Part shown: positions 32,956-45,017 of the stretch, one piece after another
How the letters are laid out: every line of letters begins with the position of its first letter
How positions within the stretch are numbered: position 1 is the stretch's first letter
From: Pseudopithomyces maydicus
Taxonomy: Eukaryota > Ascomycota > Dothideomycetes > Pleosporales > Didymosphaeriaceae
Length of the DNA: 64,000 nucleotides
Direction: 5' to 3'
Assembly (NCBI GenBank): GCA_026873275.1
Contig: JANTUC010000013.1
Location: 1,178,001-1,242,000 of the forward strand
Position numbers and translations under genes: made by a program
Notes under the pieces: generated by a model
Database searches by the model: none
Seen by the model: the letters and a program-made list of their open reading frames with translations, nothing else
What the model was told of the DNA's origin: nothing

Positions 32956-35201
32956 TTACGAAGGCACTCCTTCATACTCCCAGCCCTCCCTCATCCTCCT
33001 CATCCTCCTCGCGCCCCTCTTCCCTTCCCTTCGATTCGCCGCACACTTTACAAAAAATGTCAACGCAGCGCACACAAAGATGATCACCGCCGCAACCGTC
33101 GGCACCACCACAATACGCGTTTGCGTAAGGTCGCTCGGTGGCTGATAGGGACATGTGCCATTAACCTCCGCCACCCAGCAATCCGCCACATCCATGCTGT
33201 TAAGATTGAGCAAGACGGAAGCCGAAGCACCGCCATCATCAGCGCCATCTCGCTTTTGAGCACCCCTTCGCGAAGACGACGCCAGATCTCTAGAAAACGC
33301 CTCCTTCGCGCTAGCCGTCAAATACGCATTCTCCATCGCCACATGCGGCACGCTGAAGGTGCCCCCTTCCTCCCCACACGCCTCATCCCCCAACGCGTAC
33401 CTCGCTTCCCGGCGCGAGATCACCCACGCATAAGGGCTCCCCCCAACCTGACACGCAACTCTCATCTTCGCCCCGCAATCGACCACGTGCCACCGTCCGG
33501 CGAACGCACCGTCCACGTACGCGGCTGCGCACCGGTTCCCCGTTGCGCCAGGGGCACTGGGGTCCGTCGCGTTGAGCGGCTCGCCGGGGGCCCAGGACCA
33601 GAGCGATGCGTGGGCGAAGGCGGCGTAGGGGAGGGGGTTCCTGTCTGCGGTCGAGGAAGCGAGGGTGTGGTTTAGGAGGGGGAGATTCCGCACGTGGTGA
33701 GGTTGCCCACGGCTGGGATCGGGGCGAAGAGGTTGGGGGAAGGGGGAGAGATATCGAGGAGGGGACGGGGGCAAAGGCGAATGAGGAGTTGGTTTCGGGG
33801 GTCAGGGATGGGGTGGAGGGGGCGGAGAGGCAGCCATGTGTGAGGGTGCCGTTGGAGGAGAAGGTGAGGTTCTGCTGGGGGGAGAGCGTGGAAGGGGGAA
33901 GATGGTGGGGAGGTCGGGTGTGAGGTCGTAGGCTGACATTTGTGGGTCGATGGTGCCGATGAGGGCGATGAGGCGGTAGAACTCGCGGAATTGGATGTAG
34001 GCTTCCGTGGGCCAGCCGGAGGTGGTCGACTCCATGCCATCGGAGCTGACTTGCACGCTGTAGTAACCTGGTCGCACATTGTTGTCGTCGTCGACGTCGT
34101 TCCAGGATCTTTTGAGGTTGGCACGTTGGTCAGCTAGCTTTGTCGGGGTGTAGATTTCGTCTGAAAGGTTTCCTTTGATGACATCGCTGAGGAGATTTCC
34201 AACGGCTCCAGGTAAACGATCGGTAGCAGGTTGCTGGGCAGGCTCGTTGGGATTTTTCCAAGAGGCTGCGGCGTGAATGTTCAGAAGAAGGTGGGTAAAG
34301 GAGGCGTCAGTGGTGGTTGCTGTCGCTTCGAGGAAGTCGTTGAAGATGCCCGTGAGGTAGCCTAAGGTTATGGTAGATGTGCAATTGTAGTCTCCCAGCA
34401 TGTACAGTACGCTGCTTCCCAGTTGTTGGTCTGGCTCGGCAAGTGGAGAGGGAGATGTTGAAGGGGTCGGACTGGATGTAACAGATGCTGTCAATGAGGA
34501 AGATGAGAATGATGATGAAGTCGCCTCTGAGGATACGGTCGACGAGCTTGAGGTGGAAGAGGAGGTAGAAGCTGTCGACTCCGTGTTGGATGAGGACGAT
34601 GCTTCCTGCCGTTTGAATCCTATTGAGCTCGCACTCCGCTCAACGCCCGCGCTTGTAGAGCTCACACTGGTTGATAGGGACGTGGTTGGTACTGGAGCCG
34701 TCGATGAACCCCCTCCAAGATCCCCAGGCGTTGGTACCTCGGCCGGGCACAAACTCCATTCACCCCGTAACGCGTCCCAGTAGACATCAATGACGAATCT
34801 CCTCAGTCCCACAGCTAGCAGATTGGAGAAGCATTTCTGGAACGAGGCATCCTCGTATCGATTTGTGCTAAAGCACGCTGCTCTCAACGACACGGATGGG
34901 ACGGTATGGAAGTTGATTGGCACGAGCAAGCCGACATCACGCTGAGCCTGTATGATTGTCAGAAGCTGGTCTGGGCTCATACGACTTCACATTGTGTGTA
35001 CAGCAAACGGTTCAGCAGGGGACAGCTATCTACACATGGCGGACCGAACACGACGACTCGCGCCTGCCACGACATGCGGCGGTGAATGTCAGGGGCCACG
35101 TGATCCAAGCCAAGCAGTGCACTTACCCGAAAGGCCTCGTCCCAGGGCTGCACGAGGGTGTCCTGCGCGATGGCATCCGGGACGTACAATGAATCCGGCA
35201 T
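32956..35201 (-). CDS. MTC6: Maintenance of telomere capping protein 6 (Mtc6) homolog with three probable one-base frameshifts
   Basis: Single-pass membrane glycoprotein whose yeast homolog was found in a screen for telomere-capping defects; biochemical role unknown. Exon 1 is 35201-35127 and exon 2 is 34947-32956, with a 179-bp intron, giving 689 aa if repaired. Signature: AQRDVGLLVPINFHTVPSVS, then ACFSTNRYEDASFQKCFSNL and RRFVIDVYWD. A long Ser/Thr-rich linker follows. The distal part includes WVISRREARYALGDEACG and DCWVAEVNGTCPYQ. A C-terminal membrane helix (about 637-661, VVVPTVAAVIIFVCAALTFF) and a basic cytosolic tail end the protein. The reading frame changes three times in 230 bases; each is fixed by one more C in a C5 run (plus-strand G runs at 33894-33898, at 33742-33746 or 33735-33739, and at 33678-33682), giving continuous FPPSTLSPQQ, PNLFAPIPAVGNLTTC and GISPLLNHTLASS. 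Start and first intron are the least certain parts. Confidence 0.87.
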
Positions 35202-35915
35202 TCTCCACCGTCGCTCACCGCTCCAGACGAGTCAAGGCAATGCGAAAGCGAGCAGAGGCAGACAGGGCGCTAGCCAGCCCCCAAGGATGCGGCGGGCCTC
35301 AGATGCAATGCGAGCGCGGTGTGGAGGACGATGGGACGGCTGCAACTTGAGGCTGCTCGCCTAACGGCGTTTGATCGGCGCCTCTCCGACCCCCGCTAGT
35401 GACACCGGCCAAAAAGTTCCGGGGGCGCACGTGATGCAGACAGCCCCAGGGCCTCGCGACAGGACGGTGACATGCCAAGCGGCACAGTTGTGCCCAGGGA
35501 GACTCCAGGGGGAGGGCTTCATTCAGCCTAAAGCCCTGCGGCCAATCGAGCCCTGGTCGTTCCCATGCTGCTGGAATGTCTCGGCCGGAATGCCTCGTGC
35601 AGGTATGCATTCCTTGGAGATAAATTTGGACTGTCTCAGATGCGTGGCTTGACGACCGATATGCGAGCCAGCCGGCCAGAGCGGAGCGGGTGGGCGGACG
35701 GACGGGCAATGACACACACATACTGTTCCCTACACACAGACACCCAATGTACCTATGTGCCTTGATACGTTCGTTTCCCGCTCTGTCGTCTCGCCGCAGA
35801 ACGAAGGCCGAGGGGCGGACAAACAAACAAACAATATATCGATGAAGCACCCTGACTCAGCCAGGCACTGCACCTAGCAATCAGCCTAAGCTATGGACGC
35901 GTATGTGCTATGGAG

Positions 35916-35940
35916 CTACCTGCCTACCTACCTACCTACT
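35916..35940. repeat. (CTAC)n microsatellite
   Basis: Five to six imperfect CTAC/CTGC units. Confidence 0.8.
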
Positions 35941-37591
35941 TGCGAAAAATGCCCGTCGTCCCTTGGACGAACCCCGGCAGACGAACCCCGGCATAACCAC
36001 ACGTGCGCGAGAACCGCCCGGTGGCCGGAGACGACGCCATGGGTCGCGATCCCGCAGCAAGGGCTCAACGGCCATGTACCGTAGGTAGATACCGTACTGT
36101 ACTATGTACGTACTTGCATCCTTCGTACCATCGTCCTGACTGTGCCACGGTCCCTGCGTGCCGCCGTCTGCCTCCCACCCATGTAGACTAGATATTACCA
36201 TAGACGGCAGTAGTTGAGTAGGAGGCTCGAGCGAAGTGTCCAGGGAGGATTTACCCAGCGAACGGTCACCGGCCGCCACATGCGACAGACGCCGGCATCT
36301 GCATATTATCACCAGGGCTGCCGTCATCTGGCGCTACCGGGTGCGGAGCAACGCCCTGCAAACGGTGACGGTGACGGGGGACGGGGACACAGGTAGGTAA
36401 AGGCATTCCGTCATCATTCACGAGGTGACGAGGGCTTCCCACAAGTCATGTTCTGGGCAAGAGATGGATGGGTATCTCATTTCGTCAAGGGACCTCGCAT
36501 GGGGCCTGGTCGCTCTCGCACACGGTATCCACCATCACCCACCGGTGAGGCCCAAAGGGTGTTTGAGATGTAGCCCTGGGCTTGGCTGTACGGCTGGCGC
36601 GCGCAGTGGGAAAGACGAGCGAGACGCAAATGCGCCTGGCCAACGTGCAGAATGGCCTGGCATGGTATGGGTATGGTGTGGTATGTGTGTGGTACATATG
36701 GTGCGTGGTGTGAGGTCGCACCTCTCTGGAACAGCGCGACCCGACAATAGCATCTCAGGAGCAGTAGAGTAGAAGCAGACCCGGCACTTGGACCTCCCGT
36801 GCCGTCCTCCACCGCTCATCGCCCAACGTCCAACGCTCAACGCTCAACGGCTTTTCCCGGCCCCCAAACGAACCATGCGTCCCAACCCTCCCCCTCACAC
36901 GTGCCCCTGGCGTACACTTGACCACAATCACCTAGTCTCTTTCTCGGCGGTCTGGTCTTCGTCCCCAAATTTCCTAATTCCCCACCAGTCGTAGGGCCCC
37001 ACGCACCACGAAGAGCCTCTCCTCCCCCTCTCACCCGCCAAGCCCCCAAGTGCTGACGACGCCCACGACAACGACACGCCGTTGCCTCTCGTCTCGTAGG
37101 CGATCCGCCCGCTCAGCACGACACCCGTGCGTTACGTGATCTGCCTTAGGCGAAATGGCGCTTGCCGGCAAGAGGCAGGGAGGCAGACAAGCGGCCTGTC
37201 CGTCAGGCCAGTCCGTCAGGCAGCGGAGTGGAGTGAAGTGGAGTGGAGTGTTGGCAGCCAAGAACAGAAAAAATCACCCATTTTGCTTAGTTTGCATGAC
37301 TGTACCCGTACCGTACCGCGCCTATCGTACTGGGACTTTGCGCTTAGACTGGGCTTGAACGAGAAACCCTGAATCCTCGAATTATGGACGATATCCTGGA
37401 TACGCATCCTTCGCACCCTCTTGCGTAGCACACGCCACGCCATCCCATCCCATTGCGACTTGCACATCCCGTTCTCCACTTTGATCCGTGGCTTGCCCGA
37501 AAGCAGAGCCGCCCCAAACCAAACAAAGTATTCTTCAGCTAGCGCCCTCAGATGCTGCAAGCATGCTTGTCATGGACACGGTCGACAACCG

Positions 37592-37625
37592 GATACGATG
37601 CGATACGATGCGATGAGATGAGATG
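37592..37625. repeat. GATACGATGC / GATGA short tandem repeat
   Basis: Two copies of a GATACGATGC decamer run into GATGA-type pentamers. Confidence 0.75.
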
Positions 37626-37943
37626 GGAGGAGGCCAGGGTCCTTTCCGATGGTAGGCAGGATGGCGCCTAGACGCTCCAATGCTGAATAGAACCTAGATC
37701 CGGATCCTGTATGGCATGCAGGAGACGGATGGAGCCTCCTCACGTCCCCTACGCTACCCTTCCTGGAACGCACCGAGGAAAAATTAGAAGGAAGGGAGAA
37801 AAAACGGCCAGCTCGCACGGACGACGGGCAACTGACCCGCAACCGCTTGCCACGTTTTTTGCTGTCTTGAGACTAGGTAGGAGGCGGTCGTGAGCCTGTT
37901 CCGACCGCACGCACTCCGCTCGGTCGTTCGCTCGCACGGATCG

Positions 37944-37962
37944 AGATGAGATGAGATGAGAT
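37944..37962. repeat. (GAGAT)n pentanucleotide repeat
   Basis: Nearly four GAGAT units in a row. Confidence 0.8.
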
Positions 37963-38619
37963 GTCATGGCATGGCCATGGGCATCTATCTGATGCAGTGT
38001 TTCGGAGCGGCCGTATGAGGGTCGCTAGTCGGTCGTCGGCCGTCGTTCGCATTCGCGTTGCGGCCGGGAGAAAGGGTAGAGATGCATTTGCATTTGCATC
38101 TGCACAGTCGTACCAGATGTACAACAGGTGCGTGCAACGGACAGGCACAATTGACGTACATCAGCTATGTAAGTACTGCATGTATGTAGGTACACTCCGT
38201 ACCGTACCGTACATTGATAGCCCTACGCTCGGCACCGACCGATAAACCTCCGGTCCCAAAACCCGCACACACGCATCGCATCACGCAGCTAACAAGGCAA
38301 CCGACCTGTCGTTCACCCTGCCCTGCGTGCTGTGCCCACCGTACCGTTCCATACCACGCGCACCTGTGCCCCATCCAGCAGGTATTAGCCCCAATGCCAT
38401 CTGCTGCTGCTGCTACTGCTCCCCCTCTGCATCTCGGAACGTTTGCTGCGACCCAGCTTTTTTCCACCCGGCTAGCGTGCTCGCCTCTCCCTTCCGAAGT
38501 CCCTCCCCCCATGCACGAGCGTTGCTCAGTAAAACTAAACTCCGAGTGCGAACGCGATGCGCACTATCGACTTCCCAAAAGTGAGCTAGCGTCGCACGAC
38601 CATGCGGATCCACATGAGG

Positions 38620-38660
38620 ACCCACGACCCGACCCACGACCCACGACCCACGACCCACGA
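38620..38660. repeat. (CCCACGA)n heptanucleotide repeat
   Basis: About five copies of CCCACGA, one with a CCGA variant. Confidence 0.85.
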
Positions 38661-39160
38661 TCCCCGGTGCACATACCGCATCTGTGATGTATGTGCTGTG
38701 ACTGCTGTGTCAACCTATCCATCTGTCTATGTGATGGTATGCAACGGTAGTGAGGGACTTGGCCTGACCCAGCCACAGTATGTACATACAAACACATTTA
38801 CATATATGTGTACCTACCCAGGCATATCTGTACCCAAGCTAAGCTACCCCAAGCCATGCTAATCCCATGCTAACCCACACTGGACCTCGATGCTTCAACC
38901 GCCGCATGCAGAGAAGAAAAGAACAAACCTTCGATGCGATACGTAGCGTGTTTGCGCAGGGAAAGGCAGGCTGAGGTCATGTTCGTGTTGCTAACTTGAG
39001 CGCATCATCCGACCTCCATAGTTTCGGTGCATCTACCGTACCGTACCGTTCCGGTCTCGCCAGCCGGTAGTACCTAGATAGATACCTAGGTAGTTGTAGC
39101 TGGGTAGGGGAGATCGATGCACGGGGCTGTCCCCAATCTGGGGGTTACCCGTTACGATGC

Positions 39161-39181
39161 CGTGCGTGCGTGCGTGCGTGC
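39161..39181. repeat. (GTGC)n microsatellite
   Basis: Five GTGC/CGTG units. Confidence 0.85.
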
Positions 39182-39310
39182 ATCATCACCGTGGCCATGA
39201 CACCTTTTGCGTTCCGTTGCGTTGCTCTAATGGATGAATGCACAATGGTCAGACACCTTTTCGTGCAGCGACGGTGCGAACCCAGGTGCCGTGCCGCCCT
39301 AGCTAGATGC

Positions 39311-39398
39311 TACCTACGTATGTACATACGTACCGGTAGGTACCTACATGTCTAGTTGCTGTACCGGTACATACCGTACATACGTACATACATATGCA
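39311..39398. repeat. Palindrome-rich segment with overlapping dyads
   Basis: Contains perfect palindromes such as GTATGTACATAC, ACCGGT (twice), GGTACC and TACGTA, and arms TACCTAC / GTAGGTA that can pair across the first 40 bases. A hairpin or cruciform could form; no function is inferred. Confidence 0.6.
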
Positions 39399-41226
39399 CC
39401 TCCAGGCGGTACGGTACGCTACGCTACATATGCAGCAGTCATTCAGACCTTCGGGCCTTCCGTCACCCAGGCCGTTCGACCAAGTGCGTGCCTGAGTAAA
39501 CTTTCGATCAACACGACGCGACGCCAGTGCTAACACTATCCTTTTCCCTCTTGAGCCTCGTGTTGAGCTTTTATGCCCGGTGCTATTTGCTGCTGTGGCG
39601 GTGGTACCCCCCACCGGACAAATTAGGTCGACTACAAGCCCTACCTATCTTACCTGAACTAATTAGCATGTCATGTCAAGTCAGGTCAAGTCAGGTCGAG
39701 CCAAGTCCAGTCGTGTCGTGGCGTTGCTCGCTCGCTCGCTCGTCATCCATTACTCGCATGCGCTATTGTTTCCCTTGGGATGGGACCAACGCCAGACCGT
39801 CGCCCCCATCGTCTCGTCTCGTCTCGTTATACCCTGCCCTGCCCCGCCCTGCCATGTCAAGTCATGTACCTACATACGTACATGCCATGCCAACCTACTG
39901 TACACACTTGACAAACCGTACCTCGACTTATCCCCTCCAGGACACAAGCCCCCCTCTCCCCCTCTCCCAAAAGCCCACAATTCCAAACTCCCGTAGAATA
40001 CCCGCTCCGCGTGCTCTCCGCCCCGCAGCGAAAAAACCCACTTTTTTGCTTTCCAACCCAGAAGCACTACACTTTTGCACTTGTGCTGCACGACAAGAAG
40101 CAGGGCTCGGCACACTTCCGAGCCCTGACCGCACGCACGTATTGGTATCGTTTCCCTTTTGTCTCAATCGACTCGTCCCGTCCTGTTTCGTCTTCGCCTC
40201 CGCGGGCGTCGAGTCCGATCTTGGATCTTGGCCCATCGGATGCTGTGGTGTGCCCGCGGTGCGCTGGGTTGGGTTGGGCTGGTCTGGTCTGGGCTGGGCT
40301 GCGCAGCGCTGTAGTTTTTGAATTTCTGGTCTTGCTTTGCTTACCCGCATGTGTACATGTGTGCGATTCTCGCCCTGCCTCTGGCGGGCGGCCTGAATGC
40401 GGCCCTCTGCCTTGCGGGTCCAGGCCAAACGCGGATGCCGCACCTGCTTGCTCTGCGGTGAGACGGCGCAGTTCAGTGTCCGCCATCGGAGCCTCGCTTG
40501 CCGCCTGGAACGCGGTTCGCGGTTAAGCGTACGCTTGGCCCCTCCACATGATCAGCGTTCTAACGGTCATGCTCGACCGAGAAAACGGTCGGTAGGCTGC
40601 GTAGCGCTTTGGAATGTCACTCGAGCAGGTGTAGGAGTGGAGGCAAATGTCGCGTAGACGGAGGATTGCATGTGGGAAGAAGAAGAGTAGGTACATGTGT
40701 AAGCGTAGCTGTGCGGCGCAGTGCCGCATGGGTATTGTATTAGGTCTCCCTAGAGGGAGAGTATATAGTTATGTGACAGTGACATGCGCGATAGATGGCA
40801 GATGTACGTTAGATGTGATGCCCCCGGCAAAAGCCATGCGATGGGCAGCCTGATGTGTACAAACTCCGAATTCCCTGGCGTGCATATGCATTCATGCCCC
40901 CTCGGTAGAACGCCTGATGATGAGAACCAATTCGCTTTGCGCTAAAGAACAACAACAAACAAAGCCTAGCGATTGGATGATGGATGAAGAAAAAGGCAAA
41001 TGACAAACAGCAGTTATTCCTCCCAGTAGACCTTTTTCCGCTATGTTACACAAGTAAGGGGTATCTGGTCGGCCGTACCATTGTTCTAAGAAGATCGTTG
41101 AGCGAACGCAATGGGTGATTGGCGACGTATCAGTGAATCAAAGGAAGATAAAAAAAGCTCATTACAAGGAGAAACTATCGTTTTCGAATACCCGCAGCAA
41201 AGAGTAGGGAAGGTCCTAGGACAGCC

Positions 41227-42432
41227 TTACATGATGCTTTGCAGGGACATGCGGCTGTCCTGGGGCTTGTCCTTTGGTGAAACAGGCGCGCTCCGTGTTT
41301 CACTCGGCTGCGCAGGGCGCGCAAAAGGCGACGGAAGCTGCCTGGAGCTTGGGCTCACGGTCCTAGGAGAGGGAAGAGGTACCCTGCCAGGCTCTGCAAG
41401 GCTGGCGAAGGAGGGCAGTGGCCGCTGTTCGGGCAAAGGTGCTGAGTAGGGTAGAGAGTGGTGGTGGACAAGTGCATGCGCCGGTTGGGTGAGGAGTTGA
41501 GGCCTTTCAGGACGGTGCTCTTGCTGTCGGAATGCCGACTCCCTGAGCGGGGTCATGGCCCGGTTCTCAGACCTCACCAACGGTGGCAGCTGAACCGAAC
41601 TGCGTCGTCGGGGATCGTACGCACTGTGATCATCATCCTCGTTGGCGAAGCCTGTGTGAGGCAAGTATCGGTTGGAGGAGTTCCTGCGCTCATCCCGGCC
41701 ACCGACCAGAGGCGCAAGCGTCAGATCAAGCGGGGAGGCTGCACCACGAGGTGAGCGAGACTCAGAGCCGGTATCCGTGATGAGTGAAGGCGCACCATCT
41801 GCGGAGACGATAGAGTAACCAGAAGGCGATGGCATGGGCGTCTCGATCCCACGTCCTCGCGCTGAGGGGTACGGGTGGAGTTGTAATGGTGCGGGCCGGT
41901 ATGGTTCGAAGCCTTGGGGTTGAGGGAGCTTCATCGCATGAGGTGAGTGCATCGAGATGGAAGGGTTGAGCGATTCTCGCCGAGATGAGGGGTAGGAAAG
42001 GTGGCTGCTTTCGTCCTCGTGATGTCCGGGGTGAGCTACTGCGGGATAGTGGTATGCAGCCTGGGAGTGGTGAATCTGTGAGTGCGAAGGCTGGTCACGC
42101 TCTGGGTTGCGCTTCCTGCGATTCTGTCCGCCGTTCCACCAGTTCTTGACGGCGTTGTCGCTGCGGCCTTTGAGTCTCCGAGCGATCTCAGCCCACCTCT
42201 TGCCCATCTCGGCGACCAACTTCTCGATCAACTCGCCTTCTTCCGGAGAGATGGGCTCATGATTTAGCGAGGGCTTGAGGTTTTGATGATACCTCTCACG
42301 GCACTGCTTTGGTGACCGTGTGGTGATTTCCTGTGAGATGCGGACCCAGTTGTGTGGTCCGTTGCGGCCAACGAGGTCGATTAGGTATCGATCCTCGTGC
42401 TGCGACCAAGGGCCGCGACGGTGAGCGACCAT
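41227..42432 (-). CDS. flbD: Myb-type (R2R3) transcription factor, FlbD homolog
   Basis: DNA-binding regulator; in Aspergillus FlbD acts upstream of brlA in conidiation and also in sexual development. Uninterrupted frame, 401 aa. Two Myb repeats sit at about 5-55 (RRGPWSQHEDRYLIDLVG, NWVRISQEI, SPKQCRERYHQNLKP) and 56-106 (EEGELIEKLVAEMGKRWAEI, GRSDNAVKNWWN), closely following the Aspergillus FlbD pattern. The rest is a disordered His/Pro/Ser/Arg-rich tail. An in-frame ATG 11 codons upstream exists (42465), but MVAHRRGPWS is the usual FlbD start. The gene stands alone in an 18-kb stretch without other credible genes, with about 11 kb upstream, as often seen for developmental regulators with large control regions. 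Confidence 0.93.
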   Translation of the reverse strand: MVAHRRGPWSQHEDRYLIDLVGRNGPHNWVRISQEITTRSPKQCRERYHQNLKPSLNHEPISPEEGELIEKLVAEMGKRWAEIARRLKGRSDNAVKNWWNGGQNRRKRNPERDQPSHSQIHHSQAAYHYPAVAHPGHHEDESSHLSYPSSRRESLNPSISMHSPHAMKLPQPQGFEPYRPAPLQLHPYPSARGRGIETPMPSPSGYSIVSADGAPSLITDTGSESRSPRGAASPLDLTLAPLVGGRDERRNSSNRYLPHTGFANEDDDHSAYDPRRRSSVQLPPLVRSENRAMTPLRESAFRQQEHRPERPQLLTQPAHALVHHHSLPYSAPLPEQRPLPSFASLAEPGRVPLPSPRTVSPSSRQLPSPFARPAQPSETRSAPVSPKDKPQDSRMSLQSIM

Positions 42433-44039
42433 TTTTGTGCTGCACAGGTCAGTGATGCTGCACATTTGAGCAAGTGGGTCGAGGGAATAGTAGTGGGGGA
42501 GCGAGGAGGGATATATGTACAGGCAAGAGACGACGAAGAGGATGACGACCAGAAAATCAAGTAGATGAGAGGGCTAAATTTGGTAGAGAGATGGCGACGT
42601 ACCAAAAGGAAGAGTGATTGGTGAGGGTATTAGTGTTGTTGCCCGGTAGCGTGGCGTCAAGTACCGTGGGTAGAGTGGGTGAGGACCAGCGGTAACGATG
42701 GAGGCCAACAACAGCGGGTTCCTGAGATGTATATACACAGCAAGCAGTGGGGAGCGGAGTGCAAGGGGAGCGGGGGCCAAGGCAGTGAGGACTGGATGAC
42801 TTGTTGGAAGGGAATTTAGTGTGGGAGAGTTCCTGTTTTGAAAGATGCGGCTAAGGCGATGGTGGGAGGGCTCAAAATGGTGTAGGGGGCGTCATGCGGC
42901 GCTGTGGTCTGTAGCTGGGAAGTGCCTGTTGGCGCTGGCGCTGAGTGGGCGATCCGGAGAGAGATGAGGCCCTGGTGGGAGACGGGTGCGTGTGCTTGAC
43001 GATGAGCAACGCGATGGCCCGCAACTAATGTATCTGCTGCCCTTTGGCTCCGCATGGATGCAAAGGCATCCCAGCTTGTCCCTACTAGTCCGGTGGACCA
43101 GATCGCCGGAATCTGTGCCATGTCCCTTGTAGCACATCGTGGCATGGCTTTTTGGCGCGCGCTGGGCCGCCTCTGCACGGGGAAAAAACAAAGTCTCACT
43201 CGCAAACGCTTCTTTTCCGGCTCAGGCCAATTGCTCCCCCTGCTAGGGCTGGGTGGTGGTCGAGCAGCCACATGCCGGGCGTGGCCCACACTTTCTCGCG
43301 CAACCTGGTCGCCCCCTGGTTCGGCGCGGTGCCGGGGTAGCCCTGACGGCGGTGGCCGTCGCGCAGAGTATGGCGGTGCTCTTCAGCGGCGCCGGTTCGG
43401 GACATCAGTCACGAAGCTTGCGCACCATTAACCCCCACCTGGATTCGGTGGTCCCCATGTCAAGACACCCGCATCAAGCGCTTCAGCCAGCCGCTGTGAA
43501 CGACTTGGGTCAGGGTCCAGGGCCACTGGCTGGCGCAAAGCTCATTTCCAGAGCACCTCGCGGTCCCCACAAGGTCGGCGTCCTGGAGCAGCTGTGTTTA
43601 TTGAACGCGACGGGTGGGTGGAGGAAGCGAAGTGGTGGACGGAGCCAGGTTGGTGCGGGACCGTGGGCAGAGGCTGCATGCTGTGGCCGGCAATGTGCGT
43701 TTCCGTGCGGACCAGACTGTCTGCTGCGTCGTCGGCAGGCAGGCAGGGTGCGGTAGGGCAGGGGAGCGGTGGTGGTAGGGGACAGCAGTAGGGTAGTGTG
43801 CACTGTGCTGGGTCCAGGGGTCTCGTCCTGCGGGCAGTTCGGATGGCAGGAGGGGGGAGCAGCTGGGTTTGGGTGCAGTGGTGCACCAGTTTCAGCACAA
43901 ACATGTGCCTGAGCACGAAGCACGTTGCGACCGCGTCACCAGTCGCTCTTCGGGGGGGTCGACAGGGCGATGGGCGATCAAACGGCGCTGAGGCTTTGGG
44001 GCGGACCGAGCTCGAGATAGCGATCATCGAGCCCGTGGA

Positions 44040-44070
44040 CAGGGAGGGACAGGGAGGGACAGGGAGAGAC
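44040..44070. repeat. (GGGAGGGACA)n decamer repeat
   Basis: Three copies of a G-rich decamer; G-quadruplex formation is possible. Confidence 0.8.
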
Positions 44071-44301
44071 AAGAGGTCGGCGAGGTGTGGCTTGGCGGGG
44101 CGCTATGCCCGCTGTGGGCGGCGAGGTCGCCGGACAGGCTGGCCCACCGTCCATCTGACGGGCGAGGGGGAGGGACAGAGCAGGCAGCGCGTCGCTGGGT
44201 CGAGGCTGGGTCGAGGCTGGGACGCGCAGGGCCGTCGGCGACTCCCTCTCCCCCCTCTGGTCTCTGGAGGCCGCCGTGGGCGCACTGGCAGCACGCTGGC
44301 C

Positions 44302-44325
44302 GCAGTGGCAGTGGCAGTGGCAGTG
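44302..44325. repeat. (CAGTGG)n hexamer repeat
   Basis: Four CAGTGG units in a row. Confidence 0.85.
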
Positions 44326-44805
44326 GGCAGCAGCAGTGGCAGCCGTTGGAGCAGCTCCTCCTATGGCCCCGGTGCGCCGGGCCGCCGGCGGCAGAGGGTG
44401 CGGGAGTGGTGTTGCGTCCGCAGCGCTGGAAACGGCGAGCGCGCGCGTTAGGTAAGCGCTGCCCGCGCCTGCCATTGGCACACAGGAATGCAAATCGTGA
44501 CTTCCGCTAGTGGTCCTGCTGTCCCCCGTGGCTTCCTCTTTGGGCTGCTCTCCTCGTCGACCTGTCACGGGACGCCAGCACGACGCCAGCACTACCGTAC
44601 GCCAGGACGTTTCCCGCTCGCTCGCCATCTGTGGACACTGCGCAGTCGGGGCGCGAGACTGACAAGAATCCGTCGCCAGCGCCCGTCCGCCAACCGCAAT
44701 GGGGACGGGGACGACATTGGACGCTCGCTGGCGACTGCCCACGGCCGCCGCGAGCCCTTTCCTCGTCGACAGCCCGCGCGTGCTCGTATCTCTCGACACC
44801 ACCTC

Positions 44806-44838
44806 CCACACCCACACCCACACCCATACCCGCACACA
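44806..44838. repeat. (CACACC)n hexamer repeat
   Basis: About five CACACC-type units; not a TTAGGG telomere repeat. Confidence 0.8.
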
Positions 44839-44966
44839 CTCCCTCTCCTTTTTTTTCTCTCCTGGTTGCGCAAAAATAGAAAACACGCATGCCCGCCCAC
44901 CGGCCCTGTCTCACGGCTGCAGACGCCCCGGCCCCTTCCCCACGCCGTCGCAACTTTGCTTTGCAG

Positions 44967-45017
44967 GCCAGGGCCAGGACCAGCACCAGCACCAGCACCT
45001 GAACCAGAACCAGAACC
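44967..45017. repeat. (CCAGNA)n hexamer repeat
   Basis: Imperfect run of CCAGGA, CCAGCA and CCAGAA units. Confidence 0.8.

Larger units (their letters stand above)
35202..41226. other. Gene desert, left part (6 kb), repeat-rich
   Basis: Between the 5' end of MTC6 and the 3' end of flbD I see no credible coding exon. The sequence is full of imperfect short tandem repeats and palindromic words such as GTACCGTACC, CCTACCTACC, GAGATGAGAT and ACGACCC. A 264-codon frame at 39527-40321 is low in complexity and runs through repeats. It could be intergenic DNA, an unannotated long noncoding RNA or remnants of diverged elements. Confidence 0.5.

Noticed and set aside
35900..39400. CRISPR-like or satellite array
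   Set aside because: The units are 4-7 bases, directly tandem and of changing type. There are no spacers, and the DNA is fungal.
39527..40321. 264-codon plus-strand open frame starting MLTLSFSLLSLVLSF
   Set aside because: The start looks like a signal peptide, but the frame runs through GTCAA, CCTGC and GCTGG-type repeats and has an antisense frame of similar size. No domain is visible.
44806..44838. Interstitial telomere repeat
   Set aside because: The unit is CACACC, not the TTAGGG/CCCTAA expected in filamentous ascomycetes.
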